A DNA stretch of 64,000 nucleotides, from NCBI GenBank assembly GCA_963555705.1, contig OY743190.1, forward strand, positions 19,847,491 to 19,911,490, read 5' to 3'. Every line of letters starts with the position of its first letter. Position 1 is the first letter of the stretch. This stretch comes from Ligustrum vulgare. Lineage: Eukaryota > Streptophyta > Magnoliopsida > Lamiales > Oleaceae. A model generated the notes under the pieces. That model did no database searches and had not been told where the DNA came from. It worked only from the letters and a program-made list of their open reading frames with translations. Positions 10,518-22,300 of this stretch are shown one piece after another. The position numbers and the translations under genes were made by a program.

Positions 10518-12261
10518 TGATAAGTGTATTTTATACACTTATTTCTATCCTAAAAGTAGAATTTTATTCGTTTGTTTAAGAATATTTGCTATTTTTTTTT
10601 GTTATTATTTGTTTTATTTCAGAAAGTACACCAAAGTCGAGAAAATAATGAAATTGAAGCTAAAATCAAGAAAGTGGATTATAAAAAGAGCTAAAGCGTG
10701 AAAATCAAGAGTTGATGAAGTAAATCAAAGGGTCAATTAGAAGAAAAGTCAAAGAAAGAATCAAATTGGAAGAAATTATAAGTTCAAGGACTAAAGTATA
10801 CAAATTAAATGAAGAAGAACCAAGTTGCAAATACTCAATGATTGATCCAGACCATGATACGATACTTGAAGATTTCTAGGAGTCAATTGGATGCAATTAA
10901 AAGTCAAAAGGGAATGAAATATGATAAGAATATTACCACAAATTCATTCCAATCAAAAAAGATTTTCGGGCATATTTTTAGTCAGATTTGAAAGCTAATT
11001 TCGGAGTAGTAAAAGTTTGAATTGGAAAAATCATATTTCAGGACCAATTGTAGTCATTTACGTTATCTTTCTAATGGAGTTTGAATCATCTTAATCAGAT
11101 AAGAAAATAGAAAGATATGATCAAAACACTAAATACTGTGCAATAAAAGGATGATGATCAAATTGCTTAAATTTAAAGAAGAAAATTGTTGCTGCCAGTA
11201 GAACCGTGCGGCCGCATGGTTGAAAAAAGCGTGCGGTCACACAGCTTGAAAAAATGACCACTGACAGTTGGCTTTTCGAGGCTGGGACCGCAAAAATTCC
11301 TACCATGCGGTCACACGGTAGTCCCGACTGGGCCGCTGCTGGGCTTTTTGCGCGGATTTTAGTAAAACTCTCATATTTTTTCCTAGATTTCGTGAACATC
11401 TATAAATAAGAGACTTGTGGCACGAAATTAGGGGTTCAAAACTTGTCAAAGGTGATCCGGAAGGACTTTCGAACTCTCAAGGAACCAACTGGAACACGAT
11501 TGAAGATTCTTCTACAACATGGTGAAAAGGGCGATGAACTCCAATTATCATAGTTGTAATTTATCTTTTATCTTGTTTTTAGGCTAGAAATCTTGTGTTA
11601 GAATTGTGATGAAGTTTTAACTATTTGATTCCATGTTTTTACCAATTATTTAATATATGCAGTTTATGGGTTTGATGCAATTAAATAAGTGCCTTTATTA
11701 TCATGCAATTGTTTGGTCAGCTTTTGTGTGATTATCTTCATGATTTTCTACGTTCGAAAGAGTAGGATTTCATTAGAAACTATTTAATTGCCACAAAGTC
11801 CGATAGTGGATAGAAATATACCCCTATGCTTTGTGTTATCCTATATAGTGTTCATTGACCTTTAATACTTTTCTAATTGATTAATTGTCATAGAAATATA
11901 GTTAATTGACATTTATATATAGGTTTTTATCCATCGCTCGAAAGAGGACTTAAAACATTTTAGGAATATGGATATTCAAAACCCCATAACTTGTCTTTAA
12001 ATGATTTGGTTAAATACATGGATGATTTGGTTAAAATGGATTCATAATTCTAATGCGTTTGCTTTTATAAGTTTTAACAATTCAAATTTTCTTATTTTTT
12101 AGTTTAATTTTCAAAAACAAAATTTTCAAACTCAAACAAATTCCTTATTCCGGTTAAGGAAATAGTTTAAAATACAATTTAAAACAATCTCTGTGGGATC
12201 GATATTTGGACTCACGTCCACTTTATTGATTGCGTGAACCGTGCACTTGCGGAGTTTATCA
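10518..12261 (+). repeat. 5' LTR of the Athila-like element
   Basis: It starts TGATAAGTG and ends ...GTTTATCA just before the primer site. It matches the 3' copy from 17865 base for base over long stretches. It contains a TATA box (11401-11408) and, at about 11200-11330, several copies of a CCGTGCGG/CGCACGG motif. Confidence 0.9.
11401..11408 (+). promoter_or_regulatory. TATA box in the Athila-like 5' LTR
   Basis: TATAAATA is followed by AGAGACTTG and is conserved in the other LTR at 18747-18754. It is the likely core promoter of the element. Confidence 0.6.
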
Positions 12262-12267
12262 AGTTTT

Positions 12268-12284
12268 TGGTGCCGTTGCTGGGG
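12268..12284 (+). other. Primer binding site, tRNA-Asp type
   Basis: TGGTGCCGTTGCTGGGG lies six bases after the LTR end. It matches the complement of the plant tRNA-Asp 3' end (TGGCGCCGTTGCCGGGG) at 15 of 17 positions. Confidence 0.8.
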
Positions 12285-12339
12285 ATTGTTCTTTAAATTT
12301 ATTTTAGATTAATTTCACTAATTCGGACTTTTACTTGTT

Positions 12340-12370
<31 letters not shown>

Positions 12371-12436
12371 TTATTTTTATCTTAGGATTTTAGTTTTAAT
12401 TTTAGTTTAGTCATTAGTTTCTCAAATTTCTTGTAG

Positions 12437-13979
12437 TTGTATATGCTACGTTTGAAAAACGGGGATCTTTTTGAAGCTAACCCAGAAATAGAACGTACGT
12501 TACATCGTAGATTAAGAGAGGTTAGAGAACTAGATAAATCAAAAAACAAAAAAAATCAAATGGCGAACAACAATAATCTTCTCCCCCCTGTTGATCTAAT
12601 AAATGAAGATGACATATTGGTTGGTGACTTCATGACACATCAGGTGGTTCAAAATCAATCTAGTATAGTCTATCCACCATTTGGGTAGGTAAACTTCTAA
12701 TTAAAAACCAATGTCATCAGCATGTCCCAAAACGGACAGTAATTTCATGGGAGACCTGATGAAAACTCACACACGCATGTTTCTAAATTTTTAGACATGT
12801 GCCAGCACTTTCAATATCAGGGTGTGTCTGATGATGCTATCAGACTTAGGTTATTCCCTTACACTCTAAAAGATAGAGTTATTGACTGATTAGATTCTCC
12901 CCTCGCTGCGAGTATTGCCACCTGGAACGACTTGGTTCAGAAGTTTTGCAATAAATTCATGCCCCCAGCAAAGGTTGCCAAACTGAGACATGACATCACT
13001 GTGTTCCAACAGTATGAGGCTAAATCTTTTTGATGATGCATGGAATATATTTAAGGGCATGCTGAGAAAATGTCCAAACCATGGGATATCTAGAGGAGAC
13101 CAAGTGAAGTTTTTCTATGAAGGATTACTTCCTCATTTTAAAAACATGGTTGACTCCTCATCAAATGGTGCTTTGGGAAGAAAGACCATTGGACAGGCAT
13201 TGAAGGTCTTTGAAAGGATAGAAAACACAAATGCCATGTGGGGATCAGACAGGGTGGTTCCGAAGAAGACACTAGGAGTCTATGAAGTAGATGCTTACAC
13301 TGCCATATCAGCAAGAATAGACTCTTTGGCTGCTAAAGTGGATGGCATAGCACTGGTGAGTTATTCATCAAAGAGTGCTAAAATGACTTGTGAAGAGTGT
13401 GGTACAAACCACGCCACTACAGATTGCCCTATTCTAGCTTGTCCATTGGAGCAAGTTGACTATTTACAAGGAGGTCAACATCAGAATAATCCATACTTGA
13501 ATACCTACAATCCAGGATGGCGCAATCATCCTAACTTTTCTTGGAAAGATCACTCTAGTGGACACATTGCGCCTAATTTCAACACTGAAGAGAGAAAGTC
13601 TGCATTGGAAGAAATGCTTAGGAAGTTTGTGGAAAGGACAGAACAGTTCATGTCTAAAACAGATCAGTTCATGAGAAAAACTGAAACCACCATTCAAAAT
13701 CAACAGGCTTCAATCAAAAATCTGGAGACTCAAGTGGGATAGATAGCACAGTTGATCACAGCTAGAGCTCCGAGTACATTACCTGCAAATACAGAGGTAA
13801 ACCCAAAGGAACAACTAATGGCTATAAATGTAGTGCAACATGAGATAAATGCTATCACTACGCGTAGTGGTGTGCAACTTCTTGAGATTTATGCTAAAAA
13901 GCCAGCTGGAGTTCCCGAAAAAGTTGTGGATAATGTTGAGAAGATGGCTGAAAGGGAAGATGACCATGAGGTGAAATAA
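12437..13979 (+). pseudogene. Athila-like gag, frameshifted
   Basis: Gag is the capsid-like protein that packages element RNA. The head (MYMLRLKNGDLFEANPEIER) starts at 12437 and runs to about 12688. The capsid part follows in other frames: FLDMCQHFQYQGVSDDAIRL, a stop at about 12887 where the family has a tryptophan, then DDAWNIFKGMLRKCP from about 13030 to the end at 13742. A cysteine-rich piece CEECGTNHATTDCPI lies at about 13393-13437. A glutamine-rich, coiled-coil-like stretch follows, and then a last open piece (13752-13979) with NAITTRSGVQL. At least three disruptions mean it cannot make full-length Gag. Confidence 0.8.
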
Positions 13980-14227
13980 ACAATTAAGTCTCACGAGTCT
14001 CCTATTCCATTTCCACAAAGGCTGAAGAAAACAAGAGAGGATAAGTAATTTAACAAATTTGTGATTATGCTTAGAAAACTGCACATAAATGTTCATTTCT
14101 TGGAAGCCGTCACACAGATCCCAAGTTACGCCAAGCTGCTAAAAAAGATGATGTCTAGCAAGAAAAAGCTTGAAGAACATGAGGAGGTTTCTTTGAATGA
14201 AGAATGCAGCGCAATCCTGTAAAACAA

Positions 14228-14799
14228 GCTGCCACCTAAGCTCAAAGACCCAGGGAGCTTTTCAATACCTTGCATTATAGGTGATTTAAAATTCAACAAG
14301 GTCTTATGTGACTTAGGTGCAAGTATATATCTGATGCCCCTGTCTTTATACAAGATATTGGGACTGGGTGAACCAAAGGAAAGCAATATCAGATTGCAAC
14401 TGGCTGATCGATCAATCTGTCACCCATATGGAGCTGTGGAGGATGTATTGGTGAAAGTTCACAAATTAATATTCCCAACGGACTTTATCATCTTAGATAT
14501 GGAGGAAGATGAGAATTATCATCTTAGATATGGAGGAAGATGAGAATTTTCCTTTGATACTTCGTCGGCTATTCCTAGCCACTGCACGAGCATTAATTGA
14601 TGTAGAAAAAGGAGATGTAGTGCTGCGGGCTGAAAATCAAAAGGTGACTTTCACAATGATGCAATTTGATGTCCATGAACCAGAACTAGAAAATTGCTCC
14701 AGGATAGATGTCGAGTTGGAATTGGCGTACTGGGAGAGGTATGAATACAAGGTAAGGGCAGATGATGAGGCTACACCATCTAATATAAAACCACCTTGA
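14228..14799 (+). pseudogene. Athila-like aspartic protease, frameshifted by a 31-bp duplication
   Basis: This would cleave the Gag-Pol polyprotein. It reads LPPKLKDPGSFSIPCIIGDL, then the active-site motif DLGAS at 14310-14324, then MPLSLYKILGLGEPK and LADRSICHPYGAVEDVLVKV. A 31-bp tandem duplication (14487-14548) shifts the frame, after which DMEEDENFPLILRRLFLATA continues in the next frame to 14799. The expected RT does not follow; instead the sequence enters the post-pol block. Confidence 0.8.
14487..14548 (+). repeat. 31-bp tandem duplication inside the protease
   Basis: The unit beginning ATCATCTTAGATATGGAGGA occurs at 14487-14517 and again, identical, at 14518-14548. As 31 is not a multiple of three, it moves the reading frame. 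Confidence 0.9.
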
Positions 14800-17700
14800 G
14801 AAGTGTTTGCCAAAAAGTCTAGTTCTAGACTTTAAATGAAGCGCTTGTTGGGAGGCAACCCAATTTTTTCATACATTTTCTTTAGTTATTCTACTTATTT
14901 GCTTTTGAGTGATTTATTTTCTTATTAGTTTTTTAGTTGCTAGATATTTCATTTAGGAGCATGAGGATGTTTAGAATGCATGCATTTAGTTGTGATGTTT
15001 TCTAAGTACTTCTAGTATTCTGGGGTGATTGTTTTAGCATCTTTAGTTTTCGTTGCATTATTATTTGTTTTGATGCTTTACATTGCATTATAGGATCATT
15101 AGCATGTTTAGAATTCACATTTTGACATGATAGTGGCATTGAAAATTTCAATGCACCTATTTTGCACGTTTTAGCATTTTTAGGATTTACTTACTTTCTA
15201 TTTGTTTTACTGTTAATCATCACAATCTTCCACTTGATCAACTAGCTTAGGACATGTGCATATAGTTTAGAAGTTGGTTGCATGCATTTGGATGTGTTTA
15301 GGTCTGAAAATGGAGTCCAAAATCAAAAAATGAAACATTTTCAAGACACTGACTTTTATACCGTGCGGTCACATGGTGATTAAACCGTGCTGTCGCACGG
15401 TTCAATACTGGACAGTTTCGGCAGATTCATTTATATGTTGAATTCTCTCATTTTAACCACTTTCAAATCCGTTTTACCTCCCCCAAATCATCCCACATTG
15501 AGTCCCCAATTAGTCCTCATTACTTGCACATCATTTTAACTCTATTTCATGTCTTGGATTACATCAAAAACATTCAAGAGGTATGGATTTCTACACAATT
15601 TCAAAAAAATCATGCATAATCTTTTGTTCCTCATTATTTTTGTAAATTGTGAAATTGTGGATAGTTGATGATGGGTTTAGGCTAGGATTGGAGATATTGA
15701 ATTTTGATTTGTAGGTGAAATTTTTTTTGGTAAGTTCAAGTCTCCAACTCTATGTTCTCCATTGATTTCTTCATGTAATGTCACAATGAATGTTTTGTTG
15801 AGTTTTTGAAATTCTTTTTGGATGATCACCTTCATTACATATTATACATCATTTGTGCATCGTTCAATCTATGTTTACACCGATTTAAAGCACGAAACTC
15901 AACTTGAACATCATTGAACTACATGGCACCTCATTGCAAGGTCATTGCAGGCACCAGTGCACCTGTTTTCAATTTCACTGCACATAATTTGTCACATCTT
16001 TTCATGACTCATATGAACTCCAAAATTGTTGAATTTTTTATATGTTGTATACCTAGTTATGTACTTTCATATGCCCGAGACATGTCTCGGGAAATTTTCA
16101 CTTTTTCAAGGTGATGTCAAGGCCTGAAAGTCAGTGGTCGACCACATTTCAAAATTTTCAAGATTTTTCTAAGTCCTAGTTTGGGTGTGTTGTGTTGATT
16201 TGTTTTAGATCCTATATTATATTCATGCTTCTAATGATAAATAACTCTTGTTTGCAAGAAAAATATCACCGTGGGACACTTGGAGCCAAACTTGGAAAAG
16301 TAAGAAAGGGGTCGAATCATCCAAGTTACATGAAGATCAAAGCTTCAAATTGAGAACACCACCTCTCAAAATCTGGGAAGTACATAACACCCTCTTTGTT
16401 ATTTTGTGCTTTTATTTTATTTATCTGCTTTGAATACATTGAGGACAATGCATAGTTCTAGTTTGGGGATGGGCTTATTCATGTGCTTCATGTACACATT
16501 CATTCGATTTTGTGGTTTAAAATTTAAAAAAAAAAAAAAAAAAATCATAAAAAAAAATTGGAAAATTTTGAAAACTTTTGTTGATTTATTTATTTCTTAT
16601 GACATGATTTGAATTGACTTTTGTGCTTTAGTTAGAATATTGGACAACGTGGGAACTAATTTTTTCGTAAACATTCATGCATGTAAGACTTTCATCAAAT
16701 TTGAGCACATAGCCACTTTCGTATAAAAACTTGTGTAGGGAGATGCTTGATAGTTGTGGGGAAAACTTGTGCAATTTGAACATAGAACTGACTGTAAAAT
16801 CCCAAACCTTAAGAAAATTAGATCCCGACCTGAAATGTAGAACCAAACTGCACAAGAAGCGCAGTTTGGGATTGCGAAGGTTAGATTGAGTATGCATTGA
16901 TGGATTTAAGACTTGAAGTTTTAATGTTGCATCTTTAGTATAAGGGGTTTTAGTCAACAAGTATAAACAATAATAACCAGCATAAAAACATAAAAATGCT
17001 GAAGGTCTTATTCTACTCTTCAAATGCCTTTTTGACTCGAGCAAGTAAGTTTGAGGGATTCTCTGAATCTGGTACCCTAAACTCAACTGAGTTGGGAGCT
17101 TCCGACCTAAAACATCTTTAACTTTTCTATTTAAGCCTTTATGACTCAGGTAATTAAGTCTGAGGGGTTCTCTGAACCTGGTACCCTAAGCTCAACTGAG
17201 TTGGAAGCTGCCGACCTAAAGCTCGCTAGTCGCTACAGGGGTCATATAGAAAGCAAGTATGAAAAGTATTGTCCAAAGATGGTAAAAGACAAGGACATTA
17301 AAAGAAAAAATTGTCCATATGAATGAAAAATGGAATAAAATGGTATAAGCTTTGTTGGTTGAAATTCCTAACACTTTGTTAATTATTTTTGGTCTGTCGT
17401 GCATACTTGTCTAGTGCTAACTGCATTGTGTGGAAAAATGCAATTTATACATGTTTAGAAACCACATCAATAGGAAAGACCTCGGGATATGAGAGAGAAG
17501 CAGTAATGTTGTGCTCATCCATGAGAGGGTAAGGAAAATCAAAAGAAAATCATTGTTGACCACATGAGATTCGAGCTTACTCTTGCATAAAAAGTCACAC
17601 ATTATCAAGTTTATTTTTGCATAAGTTTGCGGTTGATTTTGGCTATTCACACACACACAATGAGGTTGAACATCAGATGAATGAAAATATTTTATGTTTT

Positions 17701-17864
17701 TCATATTTCTTTTTCTAAAGTGATTGGTCAATTTGGATTGTTGAAGTTCATGGTAAATAAGTTAATTAAAACAAAAACAATTTTCTATTTTAATTGCATT
17801 GTTATTTTTATAGTTTAGTTTTATTTTTGTTTGAGGACGAACAATAGTTCTAGTTTGGAGGTGT
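14800..17864 (+). other. Non-coding 3' region of the Athila-like element (site of the lost pol/env-like region)
   Basis: After the block gttgggaggcaaccca there is about 3 kb without a long open frame. It includes a CCGTGCGG palindrome pair (about 15359-15402), a sequence of the type attgaggacaatgcatag at about 16437, a poly-A tract near 16527, and a duplicated 80-bp block at 17033-17219. The purine-rich tract before the 3' LTR is at about 17830-17864. In full Athila elements this part holds an env-like frame; none is readable here. Confidence 0.7.
17033..17219 (+). repeat. Duplicated block of about 80 bp (GACTC...GACCTAAA)
   Basis: Two similar direct copies lie at about 17033-17110 and 17140-17219. 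Both run from GACTC through TCTCTGAA and GGTACCCTAA, then CTCAACTGAGTTGG to GACCTAAA, with scattered differences. They are not coding. Confidence 0.8.
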
Positions 17865-19447
17865 TGATAAGTGTATTTTATACACTTACTTCTATCCTAA
17901 AAGTAGGATTTTATTCGTTTGTTTAAGAATATTTGCTATTTATTTTGTTATTATTTGTTTTATTTCAGAAAGTACCCAAAGTCAAGAAAATAATGAAATT
18001 GAAGCTAAAATCAAGAAAGTGGATTATAAAAGGAGCTAAAGTGTGAAAACCAAGAGTTGATGAAGTAAATCAAAGGGTCAATTGGAAGAAAGGTCAAAGA
18101 AAGAAGCAAATTGGAAGAAATTAGAAGCTCAAGGACTAAAGTATACAAATTAAATGATGAAGGACCAAGTTGCAAATACTCAATGATTGATCCAGACCAT
18201 GATACGATACTTGAAGATTTCTAAGAGTCAATTGGATGCAATTAAAAGTCAAAAGGGAATAAAATATGATAAGAATATTACCATAAATTCATTCCAATCA
18301 CACAAGATTTTCGGTCAGATTTTTAGTCATATTTGAAAGCTAATTTCGGGGCAGTAAACGTTTGAATTGGGAAAATCATATTTCCGGAAGAATTGTATTA
18401 ATTTAAGTTATATTTCTAACAGACTTTGAATCACCACAATCGGATAAGGAAATAGAAAGATATAATCAAAATACTAAATGCTGTACAATAAAAGGATGAT
18501 GACCAAATTGCTGAAATTTAAAGAAGAAAATTGTTGCTGCCGGTATAACCATGCGGCCGCATGGTTGAAAAAATCGTGCGGTCACACGGCTTGAAAAAAT
18601 GACCACTGAAGGTTGGCTTTTCAAGGCTGCGACCTCAAAAATTCCTACCATGCGGTCGCACGGTAGTCCCGACTGGTCCGCTGCTGGGCTTTTTGCGCGG
18701 ATTTTTGCCAAATTCTCATATTTTTCACCTAGACTTCGTGAAAATCTATAAATAAGAGACTTGGGGCACGAAATTAGGGGTTCAAAACTTGTCAAAGGTG
18801 ATCCCAAAGGGCTGTCGAACTCTCAAGGAACCAACTGGAGTATGATTGAATATTCTTCTACAACATGGTGAAAAGGGTGATGAACTCCAATTATCATAAT
18901 CGTAATTTATCTTTTATCATATTTTTAGGCTAGAAATCTTGTGTTAGAATTGTGATGAAGTTTTAAATATTTGATTCCATGTTTTTACCAATTATTTAAT
19001 ATATGCAGTTTATGGGTTTGATGCAATTAAATAAGTGCCTTTATTATCATGCAATTGTTTGGCCAGCTTTTGTGTGATTGTCTTCATGATTTTCTATGTT
19101 CGAAAGAGTAGGATTTCATTAGAAGCTATTTAATTGCCACAAAGTCTGATAGGGGATAGAAATATACCCCTATGCTTTGTGTTATCCTATATAGTGTTCA
19201 TTGACCTTTAATGCCTTTTCTAATTGGTTAATTGTCATAGAAATATAGTCAATTGGCATTTAGAGATAGGTTTTTATGCATCGCTCGAAAGAGGATTTAA
19301 AACATTTTAGGAACATGGATATTCAAAACCCCATAACTTGTCTTTAAATGATTTGGTTAAATACATGGATGATTTGGTTAAAATGGATTCATAATTCTAA
19401 TGCGTTTGCTTTTATAAGTTTTAACAAATCAAATTTTCTTATTTTTT
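17865..19447 (+). repeat. 3' LTR of the Athila-like element, truncated
   Basis: It is colinear with the 5' LTR from TGATAAGTG to ...TCTTATTTTTT (5' copy about 12100), then stops. About 160 bp of LTR end are missing. The sequence beyond, TGTTGTTTCGTG, belongs to the minus-strand copia element. The lost end does not reappear after that element. Confidence 0.85.
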
Positions 19448-22300
19448 GTTGTTTCGTGAATTCTAGAGACAGAAGACTCTAGAAATATACACCAATTTTA
19501 TCTCTAGTGAAATCTAGAGATAGAAGAATATGGAAATGTGCACCAATTTTAACACTCCCCATTGGTGCATATTTCGGTAACTCCAATAATGTCTCGTAGT
19601 GCTTCAAACTTTGCTCGTTGTAGTACCTTCGTGAATATTTCTGCTAATTGTTCTTTAGTCCTGCAGTATTTGAGTTCTATCTCCTTAGTTGCTTCAGCTT
19701 CTCTAATGAAGTGATACTTGATACCAATGTGCTTAGTTATGCTTTGAAATACTGGATTCTTTGCTATCACAATAGATTTCTATAGCTTTGTCTTGTGGCT
19801 CTCCCATGTCTTAAAAAATGCGTTTTAGTCATATAGCTTGACTTGTCGTCATTGTTGCTGCTATGTACTCTTCTTCACCTGATGATTATGTAACTGTTGC
19901 CTGCTTCTTTGATGCCCAAGAAAATATTCCCGAACCAAGTGTAAATGCATAGCTTGATGTGCTTTTAATATCGTCCACTGATCCTGCCCAATCACTATCA
20001 GTATACCCGAGTAGTTTTGAGTCATGCATAGGTTAATACCATATTCTATAGTCTTTTGTTCCTTGCAAGTATCTGAGTATTCGCTTCGCTTCTCCATAGT
20101 GAACTTGACTTGGACTCTACGTGAATCTTGAAAGTAGGTTAGTTGCATACATAATATGTGGCCTTGTAGCTATGAGACCGTGTAAGTTTCCAATTAGGCA
20201 TCTGAACTGCGAGTCGTCTGCTTTTGAATTACCATCTTCTTTCTTTAGAGATTTGAAGTAGGTTAGTTGCATACATAATATAGTCTTGCAACCTTCTATT
20301 TTGAACTTTTTTATGAGACTTGTAGTATCTTTCTTTTGAGTGATGAAGATCATATCTTCTAATTGAATTATCTCGATCCCAAGAAAGTAGTGCATTAGTC
20401 CCAAATCAGGCATCTCGAACATTTTCTTCATGTCTTCCTTGAATTTCTCCATCATCTTTTCATCATTTCCTGTGCAGATGAGATCATCAACATATTGGGA
20501 GATAATAAGTGTATTGTTTGTACCTTGATTTTTGATGAATAGAGTTGGCTCACTTTAACTCCTCTTGAATCCTTGCTCGTTGAAGTAGTTGTCTATTCTG
20601 TTGTACCATGCTCGAGGAGCTTGCTTTAAACCATACAATGCACTCTTCAACTTGAGAAATTTATCTTCTTTACCTTGTACGACGTATCCTTGAGGTTGTT
20701 CCACATATATTTCTTCTTCAAGATAGCCTTTAAGAAATCCAGATTTAACGTCTAGTTGGTAAACCTTCTATTTCTTCTGTGCAGCTAGTGCAATTAGTGC
20801 CCTTATAGTATCAAGATGTGCCACTCGAGCAAGTATCTCGTTGTAGTTGACGCCGAACTGTTGTGCATATCCTTTAGCAACTAATCTTGCTTTGTGCTTT
20901 TGAATTGAGCCATCAACTTTAAGCTCTTTCTTATAGACCCACTTTACTCTAATAACTTCTTTGTCTTAAGGAAGATCCGTAAGCTCCCAAGTGTTATTTT
21001 TCTCAGCTATTCTTATTTCTTCATCCATAGCTTTTCTCCGTTCTTGTTTTCTTGAAGCTGCTTCGAAGCTTTCAGGTTCTACAATCATCAGATTGCATGT
21101 TTGATATATTTCTGATACACTTCGTGTCTTCCTTGGTGATGATTCTAGTGAGTCAACTGGTCCTTCTACCGTTGTCTATCGTGGTGACTTTGGTTGGTTT
21201 TTCTCCTCAATGTTACCTTCTTGTGGCTGTCATAGGGTTTGACAACTTTTTTTTCAACTTGGTTGTCTCTCGGTTGTAGACTGCATCTTCGTCAGACTTT
21301 ACTCCCAATTGATAATTATCTTCTGTGTTCTCAAGTTGTAGATGCAATAGCCTTTTTATTGAGTGCTATAGCCGAGGAAGATTCATTCTCTGTCTTTCAT
21401 TGAGCTTACCTCTTTTTTTTTTCTTTGCTGATGGTTTTTGTTCGCTCCATGCTTCGACCGGTGTCTTGTCTTGCACTGCTTTGGACCTCCATTTAGTAGA
21501 CAGACTGTAGTGCTTACTGCTTCTGCCAAGAAAGTTTTTGAAAGACCTTTCTCTATTAGCATAGCTCATACTGTCTCCATTACTATTTCGTTTGTTTCTG
21601 ACACTCCATTTTGTTCTGGTGCGTATCCAACTGTGAGTTGATGCTCAATTCCTTAATCTTCACAAAACTTGTTAAATGCATTAGATGTGTATTCTTTTCC
21701 TCTAACGCTTCTGATTGTCTTACTATTGTAGCTACTTTGCTTTTCGACGCAGTTTTTAAACTTTTTGAAAATCTCAAAAACTTGAGATTTCTCATGCAAA
21801 AAAGTATACCCATGTCATTCTAGTATAGTCATCTATGAAGAGAATGAAGTACGTGTTTTGATCATCTGAGGGAGTACGCATCGGACCGCAGACGTCTTTA
21901 TGTACCAACTCCAATGGATTTTTAGCTCTCCATGATTTTGTAGATTGAAATGGTTGACGATGTTGTTTATTGAGCAAACATCATTCACAAGCCTCGTTAA
22001 TCTCCTTTATTGATGGTAGATCTCTCATCATATTATTTTGCTATAAGATCTTCAATCCATGGAAGTGAAAGTGTCCAAACATTTTGTACCATAGCCATGA
22101 CTCATCCACTTGAGCTATCATTGTTGCATTGTTTGCGTATCTCTATTGAATTGGAAAGCATCTATTCTCCCACTTTTTATTTTTGCAATTACTAGAGACT
22201 TATCTTTCTTGTCGTAGATTATAGAAGAATCTCCTTCGAAATGTAAGGTATAACTCTTCTCCATCATTTAAACCACACTTAGTAGATTCTGATCTATTGC
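19448..22300 (-). mobile_element. Ty1/copia element, 5' truncated, inserted in the Athila-like LTR
   Basis: On the minus strand, integrase, RT and RNase H come in copia order, ending at 19549. A purine-rich tract (aatggggag) follows, then TGTTAAAATTGG as the start of an LTR of about 100 bp reaching 19448. The other side ends near 22300 inside the region just before the integrase, so gag and one LTR are missing. The short LTR may itself be truncated. Confidence 0.75.
19549..22290 (-). pseudogene. Copia pol (integrase, RT, RNase H), broken
   Basis: Read right to left: pre-integrase text at about 22290-22180 (MMEKSYTLHFEGDSSIIYDK), integrase start at 21977-21792 (MLNKQHRQPF, HKDVCGPM, FILFIDDYTRM), and RT at about 20900-20400 with the catalytic YVDD near 20480-20495 (QYVDDLICTGNDEKM). 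MPDLGLMHYFLGIEI follows, then RNase H with the conserved end of type GIKYHFIREA and EQLAEIFTK to the stop at 19549. Many stops and frame changes separate these pieces. A 25-base stretch (gttagttgcatacataatat) occurs twice, at about 20137 and 20261. Confidence 0.8.

Larger units (their letters stand above)
10518..19447 (+). mobile_element. Athila-like Ty3/gypsy element lacking RT, RNase H and integrase
   Basis: There are two direct LTRs, beginning TGATAAGTGTATTTTATACA at 10518 and 17865. The 5' LTR is followed by a primer site matching tRNA-Asp. The interior holds a broken gag and a protease, then jumps to the conserved post-pol block gttgggaggcaaccca (about 14850-14866) and 3 kb of non-coding DNA ending in a purine-rich tract (agtttggaggtg) before the 3' LTR. 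No RT, RNase H or integrase can be found. The 3' LTR stops at 19447, where the minus-strand copia element begins. The tRNA-Asp primer site and DLGAS protease fit the Athila clade. Confidence 0.85.
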
